A DNA stretch of 64,000 nucleotides, taken from contig NZ_JAATEO010000005.1 of the NCBI RefSeq assembly GCF_012034245.1, forward strand, positions 62,001 to 126,000. Direction: 5' to 3'. The notes under the pieces are model-generated. The model searched no databases, was not told the DNA's origin, and was given only the letters and a program-made list of their open reading frames with translations. The translations under genes were made by a program, and so were the position numbers. Position 1 is the first letter of the stretch. Each line of letters opens with the position of its first letter. Origin of the DNA: Micromonospora thermarum (GTDB lineage Bacteria > Actinomycetota > Actinomycetes > Mycobacteriales > Micromonosporaceae). Positions 27,792 through 36,249 of the stretch are shown one piece after another.

Positions 27792-28507
27792 GCCGGCTCC
27801 CAGGAGGCGACGAGGTAGGCCACGCCGTAGGGCGCGGCGTCGTAGGTCAGCTCGCCCCGCCAGTCGCCGCCGGCCGCGCGGACCGCGCCGGCCAGCACCT
27901 GCCAGGGCGCGCGGCCGGCGACCCGCAGCTCGGCCGACAGCCCCGGGTCGAGGTCGCCGAGGGCGTCGACGTCCGCGGTGGCCAGGGCCCGGGCGACCCC
28001 CTCGTCGTACGGCTCGGCGCGCGGGTCGTCGTAGCCGGGTGACTTCTGGCCCCGGCAGGCCGACCCGTCCCCCATGACCAACAGCGCGGTCCGGTGGTCG
28101 CCGCGGCGGAGCAGCTCCGACCCGAGGGCCACGCACCGGGACGCGGGCTCGTCGACCGCCACCGCCTCGGCGGACCGGGGCAGAGCGGTGCCGGAACGGC
28201 CGACCAGCCACGCCCCCAGGGTGAGGCTCAGCGGGAGACGCTCACCGCCGGCGCCGTTCGCCGGCCCCAGCGGGACGCTCACGTCGACGCCGTAGCCCCG
28301 CAGCGACCCCCGGTCGGAGGCGCCGAACGTCGTGGTCGCGGGGCCGCCGCCCACGAGGACGATCTCGTCGGGCCCGGCGGCGAGGAGCCGGGCGACGGCG
28401 GCGTCGCAGGCCGTACGGAGGTCGTCCAGCTCGGGCGCGGCGGCACCGGCCACCTCGGGGACGAGCAGGGGCGGGTGCGGGCAGACGGCGGCGGCGACCA
28501 GGGGCAC
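27788..28507 (-). CDS. Class III extradiol dioxygenase-like protein
   Basis: A 239-residue protein with the fold of LigB/MEMO-type proteins: AAAVCPHPPLLVPEV at the N-terminus, a VLVGGGP-like central strand and VMGDGSACRG near the middle. The histidine of CPHPPLL is in the place of a metal ligand. Actinobacteria keep this gene upstream of miaA-dapF, but no reaction is known. GTG 28507 was taken as the start because the family motif follows within ten residues; the open frame upstream has no family similarity. Its stop overlaps miaA. Confidence 0.72.
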   Translation of the reverse strand: MPLVAAAVCPHPPLLVPEVAGAAAPELDDLRTACDAAVARLLAAGPDEIVLVGGGPATTTFGASDRGSLRGYGVDVSVPLGPANGAGGERLPLSLTLGAWLVGRSGTALPRSAEAVAVDEPASRCVALGSELLRRGDHRTALLVMGDGSACRGQKSPGYDDPRAEPYDEGVARALATADVDALGDLDPGLSAELRVAGRAPWQVLAGAVRAAGGDWRGELTYDAAPYGVAYLVASWEPA

Positions 28508-28859
28508 CAGGCCACCGTAGCGGGACCGCGGCGGGCGGGACCGCGTGCCCGCCGATCGGTCCGGACGGCCGCCGCGCCGGGCGACGGTCCCCGGTCCGCG
28601 CACCGGGGACCGTCGCCTCCTCCGGTCGTCCCCCCGTCGGTTGTCGCCGCCGTCCGTACGGCGTGGGCCGTACGGATGATTCCGACACTCGCCCTCCGAC
28701 GGGGGCGCACAGGCGGTAGGACACCGTATGGTCACGGTCGGCGATAGGCGCTCGACGGGAACGGGGGCGCACCTGTGACAATGCCGAGGAGAAACTTGGC
28801 TGCGCAGTGGCGGTGCTCGCGGGACTGACCCGCGACGCCGGGAGAACGAGGATGGGCAC
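28508..28859. other. 352-bp divergent gap with two strong hairpins
   Basis: No gene is seen. 28580-28595 and 28602-28617 are a perfect 16-bp inverted repeat with a six-base loop. 28653-28662 and 28667-28676 are a perfect 10-bp repeat with a four-base loop (TCCGTACGGC-GTGG-GCCGTACGGA). Both lie between divergent genes, where terminators are not expected, so they may be leader structures or mark a lost gene. No confident promoter was found. Confidence 0.5.
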
Positions 28860-30068
28860 ATGAGCGACTGGACTGCCTTCGGACGGGTGGACGCGGACGG
28901 CACCGTGTACGTCAAGACCGCCGAGGGCGAGCGGGTGGTCGGATCCTGGCAGGCGGGAGCACCGGAGGAAGGGCTGGCCCACTTCGCCCGTCGCTTCGCC
29001 GACCTGGTGACCGAGGTGGATCTGACCGAGGCTCGGCTCAACTCGGGCGCGGCGGACGCGAGTCACTCGCTCAGCACGATCCGCCGGCTGCGCGCCTCGC
29101 TGGCCGAGGCACACGTCGTCGGCGACATCGACGGGCTGGCTGCCCGGCTGGACCGGCTCGCCACCGTCGCCGAGGAGAAGGCCGGTGAGGCCCGGGCGGC
29201 CCGGGACGCGGCCCGCACGGAGGCGCTCGCCCGCAAGACCGCCCTGGTCGAGGAGGCCGAGAAGCTGGCCGCCGAGTCGACCGGCTGGAAGACGGCCGGG
29301 GACCGGCTCAAGGAGATCCTCGACGAGTGGAAGACCATCCGCGGGGTCGACAAGAAGACCGACGGTGAGCTGTGGAAGCGGTTCGCGGCGGCCCGGGACG
29401 GCTTCACCCGCCGGCGTGGCGCCCACTTCGCCTCGCTCGACGCCCAGCGCAAGCAGGCGCAGACGGTGAAGGAGGAGTTGGTCGCCGAGGCCGAGAAGCT
29501 CCAGGAGTCCACCGACTGGGCGGCCACCGCGGGCCAGCTCAAGGACCTGATGAACCAGTGGCGGGCGGCACCGCGCGCCTCGAAGGAGGCCGAGCAGCGG
29601 CTCTGGGAGAGGTTCCGGGCCGCGCAGGACGCCTTCTTCTCCCGGCGCAGCGAGGTCTTCTCGGCGCGGGACAACGAGCAGCGCGCCAACCTGGAGCGCA
29701 AGCAGGCGCTGCTGGCCGAGGCCGAGGCGCTGGACGTCGACGGCGACCCGAAGGGCGCCCAGGCCAAGCTGCGGGAGATCCAGGCGCAGTGGCACGAGGC
29801 CGGGCGGGTGCCCCGGGAGGCGGCGGCGGGCCTGGAGCGGCGGCTGCGCGCCGTCGACGACAAGGTCCGCGAGGTGATGGACTCGGCCTGGCGGCGCACC
29901 AGCCCGCAGGACAACCCGCTGCTGGCCCAGATGCGGGCGCAGGTCGCGGAGGCCGAGGAGCGGCTGGCCCGGGCCCAGGCCGCCGGTGACGCCCGCCGGA
30001 TCAAGGAGGCCGAGCAGGCGCTCGCCTCGAAGCGTCAGTTCCTGCAGCTCGCCGAGCAGGCCGGCTGA
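28860..30068 (+). CDS. DUF349 repeat coiled-coil protein
   Basis: A 402-residue, almost wholly helical protein with at least three DUF349 repeats. Each centres on a pattern like W-K/R-x-I/L ... LWKRFAAARDGF, LWERFRAAQDAFF or LREIQAQWHEAG. The C-terminal end is a coiled coil (EEAEERLARAQAAG). The N-terminal 45 residues form a small beta-rich part (FGRVDADGTVYVKTAEGERVVGSW). The function is not known; the domain resembles some DNA- or nucleoid-associated and cell-division proteins of actinobacteria. The ATG follows a weak purine stretch. A long terminator follows. Confidence 0.85.
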   Translation: MSDWTAFGRVDADGTVYVKTAEGERVVGSWQAGAPEEGLAHFARRFADLVTEVDLTEARLNSGAADASHSLSTIRRLRASLAEAHVVGDIDGLAARLDRLATVAEEKAGEARAARDAARTEALARKTALVEEAEKLAAESTGWKTAGDRLKEILDEWKTIRGVDKKTDGELWKRFAAARDGFTRRRGAHFASLDAQRKQAQTVKEELVAEAEKLQESTDWAATAGQLKDLMNQWRAAPRASKEAEQRLWERFRAAQDAFFSRRSEVFSARDNEQRANLERKQALLAEAEALDVDGDPKGAQAKLREIQAQWHEAGRVPREAAAGLERRLRAVDDKVREVMDSAWRRTSPQDNPLLAQMRAQVAEAEERLARAQAAGDARRIKEAEQALASKRQFLQLAEQAG

Positions 30069-30080
30069 GTAGACACGCCC

Positions 30081-30118
30081 GGAAAGCCCCCGACTCCGCA
30101 CGGAGCCGGGGGCTTTCC
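30081..30118. terminator. Hairpin terminator between DUF349 gene and miaB
   Basis: A long stem (30081-30097 with 30102-30118, one internal mismatch) that begins GGAAAGCCCCCG and ends CGGGGGCTTTCC. It can serve both convergent genes. Confidence 0.85.
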
Positions 30119-30155
30119 GTCCGTCCGGCCGGTGGCCGTCGGGCCCCGACCCTCG

Positions 30156-31655
30156 TCAGTGGGCGGCGCAGCCCGTCGTCGGCGCGGGCGCCGCGGCCGG
30201 CGCGCCGATCGTGGGCAGGCCGAGCAGCACACCCGGGGTACGCGGCGCACGCCCCGCCTCGGCCGCGTCCCCGGCCCGGGTACGCCGGTGCGCGAGCGGC
30301 TCGCCGTCGGCGTTGAGGTGGTGCGGGGCGGCGTACGTGACGACGGTGTGCACGATGTCGCCCGGGCGGATCTGTCCGGCGAGCGAACCCGCGTCGAAGT
30401 GGACCAGGCGGCCGTCCCGGGCGCGCCCGGACATCCGGCCGGTGCGCTCGTCCTTGCGACCCTCGCCGACCGCGACCAGCACCTCGACGGTCTCCCCCAC
30501 GAGCTTCCGGTTCTCCGCCCAGGTGATCTCCTCCACCGAGGCGATGAGCCGCTCGTACCGCTCCTGCACGACCTGCTTGGGCAGTTGCCCCTCCATGGTC
30601 GCGGCCGGGGTGCCGGGGCGCTTGGAGTACTGGAAGGTGAACGCCGAGGAGAACCGGGCCGCCCGGACCACGTCGAGGGTCTTCTCGAAGTCGGCGTCGG
30701 TCTCGCCGGGGAAGCCGACGATGATGTCGGTGGTGATCGCCGCATCCGGCATGGCCGCCCGGACCTTCTCGATGATGCCCAGGTACCGCTCCGACCGGTA
30801 CGACCGGCGCATCGCCCGCAGCACGTCGTCGGAGCCGGACTGCAGCGGCATGTGCAGCGAGTGGCACACGTTCGGGGTCTCGGCCATCGCGGCGATCACG
30901 TCGTCGGTGAAGTCCTTCGGGTGCGGGCTGGTGAACCGGACCCGCTCCAGCCCGTCGATGTCGCCGCAGGCGCGCAGCAGCTTGCCGAACGCGTACCGGT
31001 CGCCGAACTCGACGCCGTACGAGTTGACGTTCTGCCCGAGCAGGGTCACCTCCAGCACGCCCTCGTCGACCAGGGCGCGGACCTCGGAGAGGATGTCGCC
31101 GGGGCGGCGGTCCTTCTCCTTGCCGCGCAGCGAGGGCACGATGCAGAACGTGCAGGTGTTGTTGCAGCCGACCGAGATCGACACCCAGCCGGCGTACGTC
31201 GACTCGCGGCGGGTGGGCAGGGTGCTCGGGAAGACATCGAGCGATTCGAGGATCTCCACCTCGGCGGCGGCGTTGTGCCGGGCCCGCTCCAGCAGCACCG
31301 GCAGCGACCCGATGTTGTGCGTGCCGAAGACCACGTCGACCCAGGGCGCCTTGCGGACGATCTCGCCGCGGTCCTTCTGGGCGAGGCAGCCGCCGACCGC
31401 GATCTGCATCCCCGGGTGCTTGTCCTTGACGGGGCGCAGATGACCCAGGTTGCCGTACAGCCGGTTGTCGGCGTTCTCCCGCACGGCGCAGGTGTTGAAC
31501 ACCACCACGTCGGGGGTGTCGTCGGCGTCGGCCGCGCGCACGTAGCCGGCCTGCTCCAGCAGGCCGGAGATGCGCTCGGAGTCGTGCACGTTCATCTGGC
31601 AGCCGTACGTGCGCACCTGGTAGGTGCGCGGGCTGCTCGCCGCTGCGGTAGTCAT
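30156..31655 (-). CDS. miaB: tRNA-2-methylthio-N6-dimethylallyladenosine synthase
   Basis: A 499-residue radical-SAM methylthiotransferase acting on i6A37 of tRNA, downstream of MiaA. The N-terminal UPF0004 domain has its three cluster cysteines ([21 protein letters not shown]). The radical-SAM triad is CNNTCTFC, and a C-terminal TRAM domain binds tRNA. The tail has an Ala/Pro stretch ending TTGCAAH. ATG 31655 gives a normal N-terminus. It is convergent with the DUF349 gene and divergent, by 53 bp, from a DUF2277 gene. Confidence 0.97.
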   Translation of the reverse strand: MTTAAASSPRTYQVRTYGCQMNVHDSERISGLLEQAGYVRAADADDTPDVVVFNTCAVRENADNRLYGNLGHLRPVKDKHPGMQIAVGGCLAQKDRGEIVRKAPWVDVVFGTHNIGSLPVLLERARHNAAAEVEILESLDVFPSTLPTRRESTYAGWVSISVGCNNTCTFCIVPSLRGKEKDRRPGDILSEVRALVDEGVLEVTLLGQNVNSYGVEFGDRYAFGKLLRACGDIDGLERVRFTSPHPKDFTDDVIAAMAETPNVCHSLHMPLQSGSDDVLRAMRRSYRSERYLGIIEKVRAAMPDAAITTDIIVGFPGETDADFEKTLDVVRAARFSSAFTFQYSKRPGTPAATMEGQLPKQVVQERYERLIASVEEITWAENRKLVGETVEVLVAVGEGRKDERTGRMSGRARDGRLVHFDAGSLAGQIRPGDIVHTVVTYAAPHHLNADGEPLAHRRTRAGDAAEAGRAPRTPGVLLGLPTIGAPAAAPAPTTGCAAH

Positions 31656-31708
31656 GACGTGGACAGCGTATCCGGACAGCCCGGATGGACCGGAATCGAG
31701 GAGGAGCC

Positions 31709-31939
31709 GTGTGCCGGAGCATCAAGACCCTGCGTGAGCCGTACACCCCGGAGGTGACCGACGCGGACATCCAGGCCGCGGCGTTGCAGTACGTCCGGAA
31801 GATCTCCGGGTTCCGCGCGCCGGCCGCCCACAACGCCGCGGCGTTCGACGCCGCGGTCGCCGCGGTCGCGACGGCCACCGCGACCCTGCTGGGCCAGTTG
31901 GAGGTACGCGGCCAGCGCGCGGCCGGCGCGCGGAGCTGA
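31709..31939 (+). CDS. DUF2277 family small protein
   Basis: A 76-residue protein beginning [21 protein letters not shown], with the conserved CRxIKxL start of DUF2277, and a single helical domain after it. The function is unknown; some members appear with radical-SAM or ferredoxin-like genes. GTG 31709 follows GAGGAG and removes an eight-residue non-family extension. It is divergent from miaB and convergent with the Cys-cluster protein, 26 bp away. Confidence 0.8.
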   Translation: MCRSIKTLREPYTPEVTDADIQAAALQYVRKISGFRAPAAHNAAAFDAAVAAVATATATLLGQLEVRGQRAAGARS

Positions 31940-31965
31940 GCGCTCCGGGCCGGCCTCGCCGTCGG

Positions 31966-32445
31966 TCAGGCGGCGGCGAGCGCGGGGAGCACCGAGTCGG
32001 GGGCCCAGCGCGAGCGGTGGCAGCGGGACCAGCCGCAGCAGCCCGGGTTGGCCTCGGTGCAGAGCCGCTGGTTGCTGAGGACCTCGCCGTCGTCGGTCTC
32101 GCGGACGTCGAAGTGCACCGGGCGGATCGTGCCGTCGGGGGCGACGAGCAGGTGCCGGGTCTCGTCGAGCGTGTCGTCGCGCAGCACGCAGTTGCGGTCC
32201 AGCAGGCGGGCCAGGGCCGCGATGCTGGGCAGCTCGGCCAGGCTGTCGGGCACCCCGTAGCAGTCGACGATCGTGGCGAACTCGCCCGGCGCCTGCCAGA
32301 TGTCGCAGACCACCGCGTACCGGGGCAGCCGCACCGGGTCGGCCACCGCCAGGGGCATCACCACCCGGCCGAGCGCCTCGGCCAGCGCCGGCCAGACCTC
32401 CGCCGGCCGCACCTGGTCGATTCTCCAGTTCCACAGCTCGGTCAT
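31966..32445 (-). CDS. Hypothetical protein with C-terminal Cys cluster
   Basis: A 159-residue protein of unrecognised family. The body has short strands such as RYAVVCDIWQAPGEFATIVDCYGVPDSLAEL. The end has NPGCCGWSRCHRSRW, where three cysteines and a histidine could bind a metal or be redox-active. ATG 32445 follows GAGGAGGCGGC, which decides the start over an upstream in-frame ATG at 32472. A minus-strand promoter-like pair TTGCCC (32561-32556) and TAACTT (32537-32532), spaced 18, lies 87 bp upstream. It is downstream of selD on the same strand, but the gap and this promoter suggest separate transcription. Confidence 0.65.
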   Translation of the reverse strand: MTELWNWRIDQVRPAEVWPALAEALGRVVMPLAVADPVRLPRYAVVCDIWQAPGEFATIVDCYGVPDSLAELPSIAALARLLDRNCVLRDDTLDETRHLLVAPDGTIRPVHFDVRETDDGEVLSNQRLCTEANPGCCGWSRCHRSRWAPDSVLPALAAA

Positions 32446-32531
32446 GCCGCCTCCTCGCTGTGCTCGTCCCACCGGCCTCCGGATCGGGCCTTACTGACGA
32501 TGGTGGGGTGCATTTGACCTCAGCCGGGGGC

Positions 32532-32561
32532 AAGTTACCGGTCTGTGACCATTCCGGGCAA
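32532..32561 (-). promoter_or_regulatory. Possible promoter of the Cys-cluster gene
   Basis: TTGCCC at 32561-32556 and TAACTT at 32537-32532 on the minus strand with an 18-base spacer. The sequence fits, but nothing else supports it. Confidence 0.35.
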
Positions 32562-32643
32562 AATTTCCTCGGGCCCCATTGCTCCGAGTAGCGGGAAGGT
32601 GACAGTTTATCGGGTATGGTGCCGCGCTGAGCACTCGACACGG

Positions 32644-33633
32644 TCAGCGCAGGACGATGAGGTGCTCGCCCCGGGGAAGCAGCTCGCCGATCACCGGGGC
32701 GCCGGGCAGTTCGCCCGCCACGAGCAGGCCGCCCGAGGTCTGCGCGTCGGCCAGCAGCAGGCGGTCCGCCTCTCCGGCCGGGCCGAAGTCGGTCCACGGG
32801 GTGACCCAGTCCAGGTTGCGGCGGCTCCCGCCGCTGACGTGGCCGTCCCGCACCGCCTCCCGGGCACCGGCCAGGTACGGCACCCGGGCGGTGTCGATCG
32901 CCACCGTCAGCCCGCTGGCCCGGGCGAGCTTCGACGCGTGGCCGAGCAGACCGAAGCCGGTGACATCGGTGCCGCATCGGACGCCGGCCGCCACCGCCGC
33001 CCGCGCGGCCTGCCGGTTCAGCGTGGTCATCGTCACGACCGCCTCCGGGAAGCGCTCCCCGGTGGCCTTGTGCCGGGTGTTGAGCACGCCGACGCCGAGC
33101 GGCTTGGTCAATGACAGCGGCAGCCCGGCCCGCCCGGCGTCCAGCGTGATCAGCTCCTCCGGCCGGACCGTCCCGGTCACCGCGAGGCCGTACTTCGGGC
33201 CCTCGTCGTCGACGCTGTGACCACCCGCGAGGTGGCAGCCCGCGTCCTGCGCGACGTCCCGCCCGCCGCGCAGCACCTCCCGGGCCAGCTCCAGCGGGAG
33301 CACGTCCCGCGGCCAGCAGAGCAGGTTGAGCGCGACGAGCGGCGTTCCGCCCATCGCGTACACGTCGGAGAGCGCGTTGGTGGCGGCGATGCGCCCCCAG
33401 TCGTACGCGTCGTCGACGACCGGGGTGAAGAAGTCGGCGGTGCTGACGAGGCCCGTACGCTCGTCGAGCCGGACCACCGCCGCGTCGTCGCCGTGGTCGA
33501 GACCGACCAGCAGATCGGCCGCGCCCGGGGCCGGGCCGAGGCCCGCCACCATGGCCTCCAGCTCGCCCGGCGGGATCTTGCAGGCGCAGCCGCCGCCCCG
33601 GGCGTACCGGGTCAGCCGGACCGGTTCGGTCAT
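32644..33633 (-). CDS. selD: Selenide, water dikinase
   Basis: A 329-residue enzyme making selenophosphate from selenide and ATP. The N-terminal loop RGGGCACKIPP has Cys16 in the place of the catalytic Cys/Sec and Lys19 as the partner lysine. The ATP-site GLDHGDDAAV and a C-terminal DAQTSGGLLVA are also present. The gene indicates that the cell makes selenocysteine or selenouridine, but selA, selB, tRNA-Sec or a selU-like gene are not in this window. ATG 33633 has a weak site (GGGG); there is no better start. It is divergent from the glutamate ABC transporter. Confidence 0.93.
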   Translation of the reverse strand: MTEPVRLTRYARGGGCACKIPPGELEAMVAGLGPAPGAADLLVGLDHGDDAAVVRLDERTGLVSTADFFTPVVDDAYDWGRIAATNALSDVYAMGGTPLVALNLLCWPRDVLPLELAREVLRGGRDVAQDAGCHLAGGHSVDDEGPKYGLAVTGTVRPEELITLDAGRAGLPLSLTKPLGVGVLNTRHKATGERFPEAVVTMTTLNRQAARAAVAAGVRCGTDVTGFGLLGHASKLARASGLTVAIDTARVPYLAGAREAVRDGHVSGGSRRNLDWVTPWTDFGPAGEADRLLLADAQTSGGLLVAGELPGAPVIGELLPRGEHLIVLR

Positions 33634-33761
33634 CCCCACATGATCTCCGTCGCGACCGGCGACCGCCAGTCGAGCGGTCAGAATCGGACTCCCGGCACGT
33701 CTCGCCAACGGTGTTACCGCTCCGTGACCAACTGAGTTGCATTCCGCCACATCACCCCGCC

Positions 33762-33767
33762 TACAGT
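33762..33767 (+). promoter_or_regulatory. Possible -10 box of the glu transporter operon
   Basis: TACAGT at 33762-33767 lies 57 bp before the GTG. A TTGCAT at 33737-33742 could be the -35 box, but the spacer is long at 19 bp. Confidence 0.3.
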
Positions 33768-33823
33768 GGCCCAACCGGGGGTCATCCGACCTCGGCCGCG
33801 CGACGACAGGGACGGTGGACGAC

Positions 33824-34570
33824 GTGACGACGGGCGAACCGCTCATCGTGCTGGACTCGGTCAACAAGTGGTTCGGGCCGCTGCACGTGCTGGACGACGT
33901 CTCACTGTCGGTCGGGCGTGGTGAGGTGGTCGTGGTGATCGGCCCGTCCGGCTCGGGCAAGTCCACGCTCTGCCGCACGATCAACCGGCTGGAGCCGATC
34001 AACTCCGGGACCATCACCTTCGACGGGCAGCCGCTGCCGGCCGAGGGCAAGGCCCTGGCCAAGCTGCGCAGCGAGGTCGGGATGGTCTTCCAGTCGTTCA
34101 ACCTCTTCGCTCACAAGACGATCCTGGAGAACGTCACCCTGGGGCCGCTGAAGGTCCGCAAGGAGAAGCCGTCGGTCGCCCGTGAGCGCGGCCTGGCCCT
34201 CCTGGACCGGGTCGGCATCGCGAACCAGGCCGACAAGTTCCCGGCCCAGCTCTCCGGCGGCCAGCAGCAGCGGGCGGCGATCGCCCGCGCGCTGGCGATG
34301 CAGCCCAAGGCGATGCTCTTCGACGAGCCGACCAGCGCGCTCGACCCGGAGATGGTCGGCGAGGTGCTGGACGTGATGACGTCCCTGGCCCGCGACGGCA
34401 TGACGATGGTCGTCGTCACCCACGAGATGGGCTTCGCCCGGCACGCCGCCAACCGGGTCATCTTCATGGCCGACGGCAAGCTGGTCGAGGACGCTCCGCC
34501 CACCGAGTTCTTCGCCAACCCGCGCAGCGAGCGGGCCAAGGACTTCCTCTCCAAGATCCTCACGCACTAG
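33824..34570 (+). CDS. gluA: Glutamate/glutamine-type amino-acid ABC transporter ATPase
   Basis: A 248-residue ATPase of the polar amino-acid uptake family. Walker A is GPSGSGKST, the Q-loop VFQSFNLF, the signature [15 protein letters not shown], Walker [15 protein letters not shown] and the H-loop VVTHEMGF. It drives import through the two permeases downstream. GTG 33824 ([18 protein letters not shown]) was chosen on family length; GTG 33815 is also possible. The frame continues upstream to 33737 without family similarity. It is first of a four-gene operon. The order ATPase, binding protein, permease, permease matches corynebacterial gluABCD. Confidence 0.94.
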   Translation: MTTGEPLIVLDSVNKWFGPLHVLDDVSLSVGRGEVVVVIGPSGSGKSTLCRTINRLEPINSGTITFDGQPLPAEGKALAKLRSEVGMVFQSFNLFAHKTILENVTLGPLKVRKEKPSVARERGLALLDRVGIANQADKFPAQLSGGQQQRAAIARALAMQPKAMLFDEPTSALDPEMVGEVLDVMTSLARDGMTMVVVTHEMGFARHAANRVIFMADGKLVEDAPPTEFFANPRSERAKDFLSKILTH

Positions 34571-34629
34571 GCGTCCGTATGTGGAGCAACGCCGTCCCCC
34601 GGTGGGCTCCGTTCAAGAAGGAGAAGAGT

Positions 34630-35496
34630 ATGCGTATCAAGCGCGTGGCGGCCGTCGCCGCGGTCGCCGCCCTCTCGTTCGCGATGACCGCCTGCGGCGG
34701 TGACAGCGGGACGGGCTCCGGCGGTTCGGGCGCCAGTGGCATCGTGGGCAAGGCCGAGGGCCAGAAGAAGCTCGTGATCGGCGTCAAGGCCGACCAGCCG
34801 GGCCTGGGCCTGCAGACCGGCAGCCAGTACGAGGGCTTCGACGTCGAGATCGCGAAGATCATCGCCAAGGGCCTCGGCGTCGAAGAGGGCAACATCGAGT
34901 GGAAGACCACAGTGTCGGCCAACCGTGAGCCCTTCATCCAGCAGGGCACCGTCGACCTGGTGGTGGCGACCTACACCATCAACGACGAGCGCAAGCAGAA
35001 GATCAACTTCGCCGGCCCCTACTTCATCGCGGGGCAGGACCTGCTGGTCAAGGCCGACTCGACCATCACCGGCCCGGAGCAGCTCGAGGGCAAGAAGGTC
35101 TGCTCGGTGAGCGGCTCGACGCCGGCCAAGCGGATGCAGACCGAGTACCCGAAGGCGCAGCTCCAGCAGTTCGACGCGTACTCGAAGTGCCTGCCGCTGC
35201 TGGAGAACGGCCAGGTCGACGCGGTGACCACCGACGACATCATCCTCGCCGGCTACGCCGCTCAGGACCAGTACGCCGGCAAGTTCAAGGTGGTCGGCAA
35301 GACCTTCTCCGAGGAGCCGTACGGCATCGGCCTCAAGAAGGAGGACAAGACCGGCTGCGAGAAGATCAACGAGATCCTCAAGGCCGCCGCGTCCGACGGC
35401 AGCTACAAGGCCGCGTGGGACAAGACCCTGGGCAAGAGCGGCAAGGCCGCGCCCGAGCTGGACACCACCAAGCTGACCAACTGCGGCAGCGTCTGA
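34630..35496 (+). CDS. gluB: Solute-binding lipoprotein of the glutamate-type ABC transporter
   Basis: A 288-residue lipoprotein. The signal peptide ends in the lipobox MTAC with the lipidated Cys22, and a Gly/Ser linker follows. The mature part is the SBP_bac_3 fold: KLVIGVKADQPGLG, EGFDVEIAKIIAKGLG, REPFIQQGTVDLVVATYTI with the ligand-binding Arg, and a Cys pair in VCSVSG and SKCLPLL. It captures glutamate or a related amino acid outside the membrane. ATG 34630 follows AAGGAGAAGAG. A strong hairpin separates it from the permease genes, which may keep its transcript in excess. Confidence 0.94.
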   Translation: MRIKRVAAVAAVAALSFAMTACGGDSGTGSGGSGASGIVGKAEGQKKLVIGVKADQPGLGLQTGSQYEGFDVEIAKIIAKGLGVEEGNIEWKTTVSANREPFIQQGTVDLVVATYTINDERKQKINFAGPYFIAGQDLLVKADSTITGPEQLEGKKVCSVSGSTPAKRMQTEYPKAQLQQFDAYSKCLPLLENGQVDAVTTDDIILAGYAAQDQYAGKFKVVGKTFSEEPYGIGLKKEDKTGCEKINEILKAAASDGSYKAAWDKTLGKSGKAAPELDTTKLTNCGSV

Positions 35497-35502
35497 CCGG
35501 TT

Positions 35503-35537
35503 CCGGGGCCGGCATCCCACGGGGATGCCGGCCCCGG
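35503..35537 (+). terminator. Intra-operon hairpin between gluB and gluC
   Basis: Perfect 16-bp arms at 35503-35518 and 35522-35537 with a three-base loop, starting seven bases after the gluB stop. In this position such hairpins usually stabilise the upstream message or reduce readthrough, so that binding protein outnumbers permease. Confidence 0.75.
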
Positions 35538-35574
35538 CCTGTCACCCCCGCCTCGACGCCACGGGAGCCGAAGC

Positions 35575-36249
35575 ATGCACGTATTCGCTGATCCGACGAA
35601 CTTCGACGCGTACCTGTCGGGCTTTCTCTGGATTCTGAAGCTGACCGGCGCGTCGGCGGTCTTCGCCCTGGTGATCGGCGTGCTGCTGGCCGCGATGCGG
35701 GTGTCTCCCGTGCCGGTGCTGCGGGGCTTCGGGGCGGCCTGGGTCAACATCTTCCGCAACACCCCGCTCACGCTGGTCGTGTTCTTCTGCTACTTCGGCC
35801 TCTTCTCCACCCTGGGCCTGAGCCTCGCCGAAGACCTCAACCTGAACAACTACTGGCTCGGTGTGATCGGCCTGTCCGTCTACACCGCCGCGTTCGTCTG
35901 CGAGGCCGTGCGCTCCGGCGTCAACACCGTGCCCACGGGCCAGGCCGAGGCGGCCCGCGCGCTCGGGCTCACCTTCGCCCAGACACTGCGGATCGTGGTG
36001 CTCCCGCAGGCCACCCGCTCGGTTGTCGCGCCGTTCGGCAGCATCCTCATCGCGCTGTGCAAGAACGCGACGATCGTCGGCACCATCGGCCTGATGGAGT
36101 CCTCGAACGTCATGAAGGACCTGCTGAACGCGAACGGCGACGCGGTCATCCCGATCTTCCTGGTCTTCGCCGGCACCTTCGCCGCGCTCCTCATCCCCAC
36201 CGGCTACTTCTTCGGCTGGCTGGCCAACCGTCTGGCGGTGAAGCGCTGA
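35575..36249 (+). CDS. gluC: Amino-acid ABC transporter permease 1
   Basis: A 224-residue inner-membrane permease of the HisMQ family with about five transmembrane helices. The EAA loop that contacts the ATPase is EAARALGLTFAQTLRIVVLPQA. The N-terminus (FDAYLSGFLWILKLTGASAVFALVIG) includes the first helix. ATG 35575 is preceded by GGGAGCCGAAGC. It overlaps gluD (TGATG), so the two permeases should be made in equal amounts. Confidence 0.93.
   Translation: MHVFADPTNFDAYLSGFLWILKLTGASAVFALVIGVLLAAMRVSPVPVLRGFGAAWVNIFRNTPLTLVVFFCYFGLFSTLGLSLAEDLNLNNYWLGVIGLSVYTAAFVCEAVRSGVNTVPTGQAEAARALGLTFAQTLRIVVLPQATRSVVAPFGSILIALCKNATIVGTIGLMESSNVMKDLLNANGDAVIPIFLVFAGTFAALLIPTGYFFGWLANRLAVKR

Noticed and set aside
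32446..32643. tRNA-Sec or another tRNA beside selD
   Set aside because: No cloverleaf with a T-loop GGTTC-type segment and CCA end could be found.
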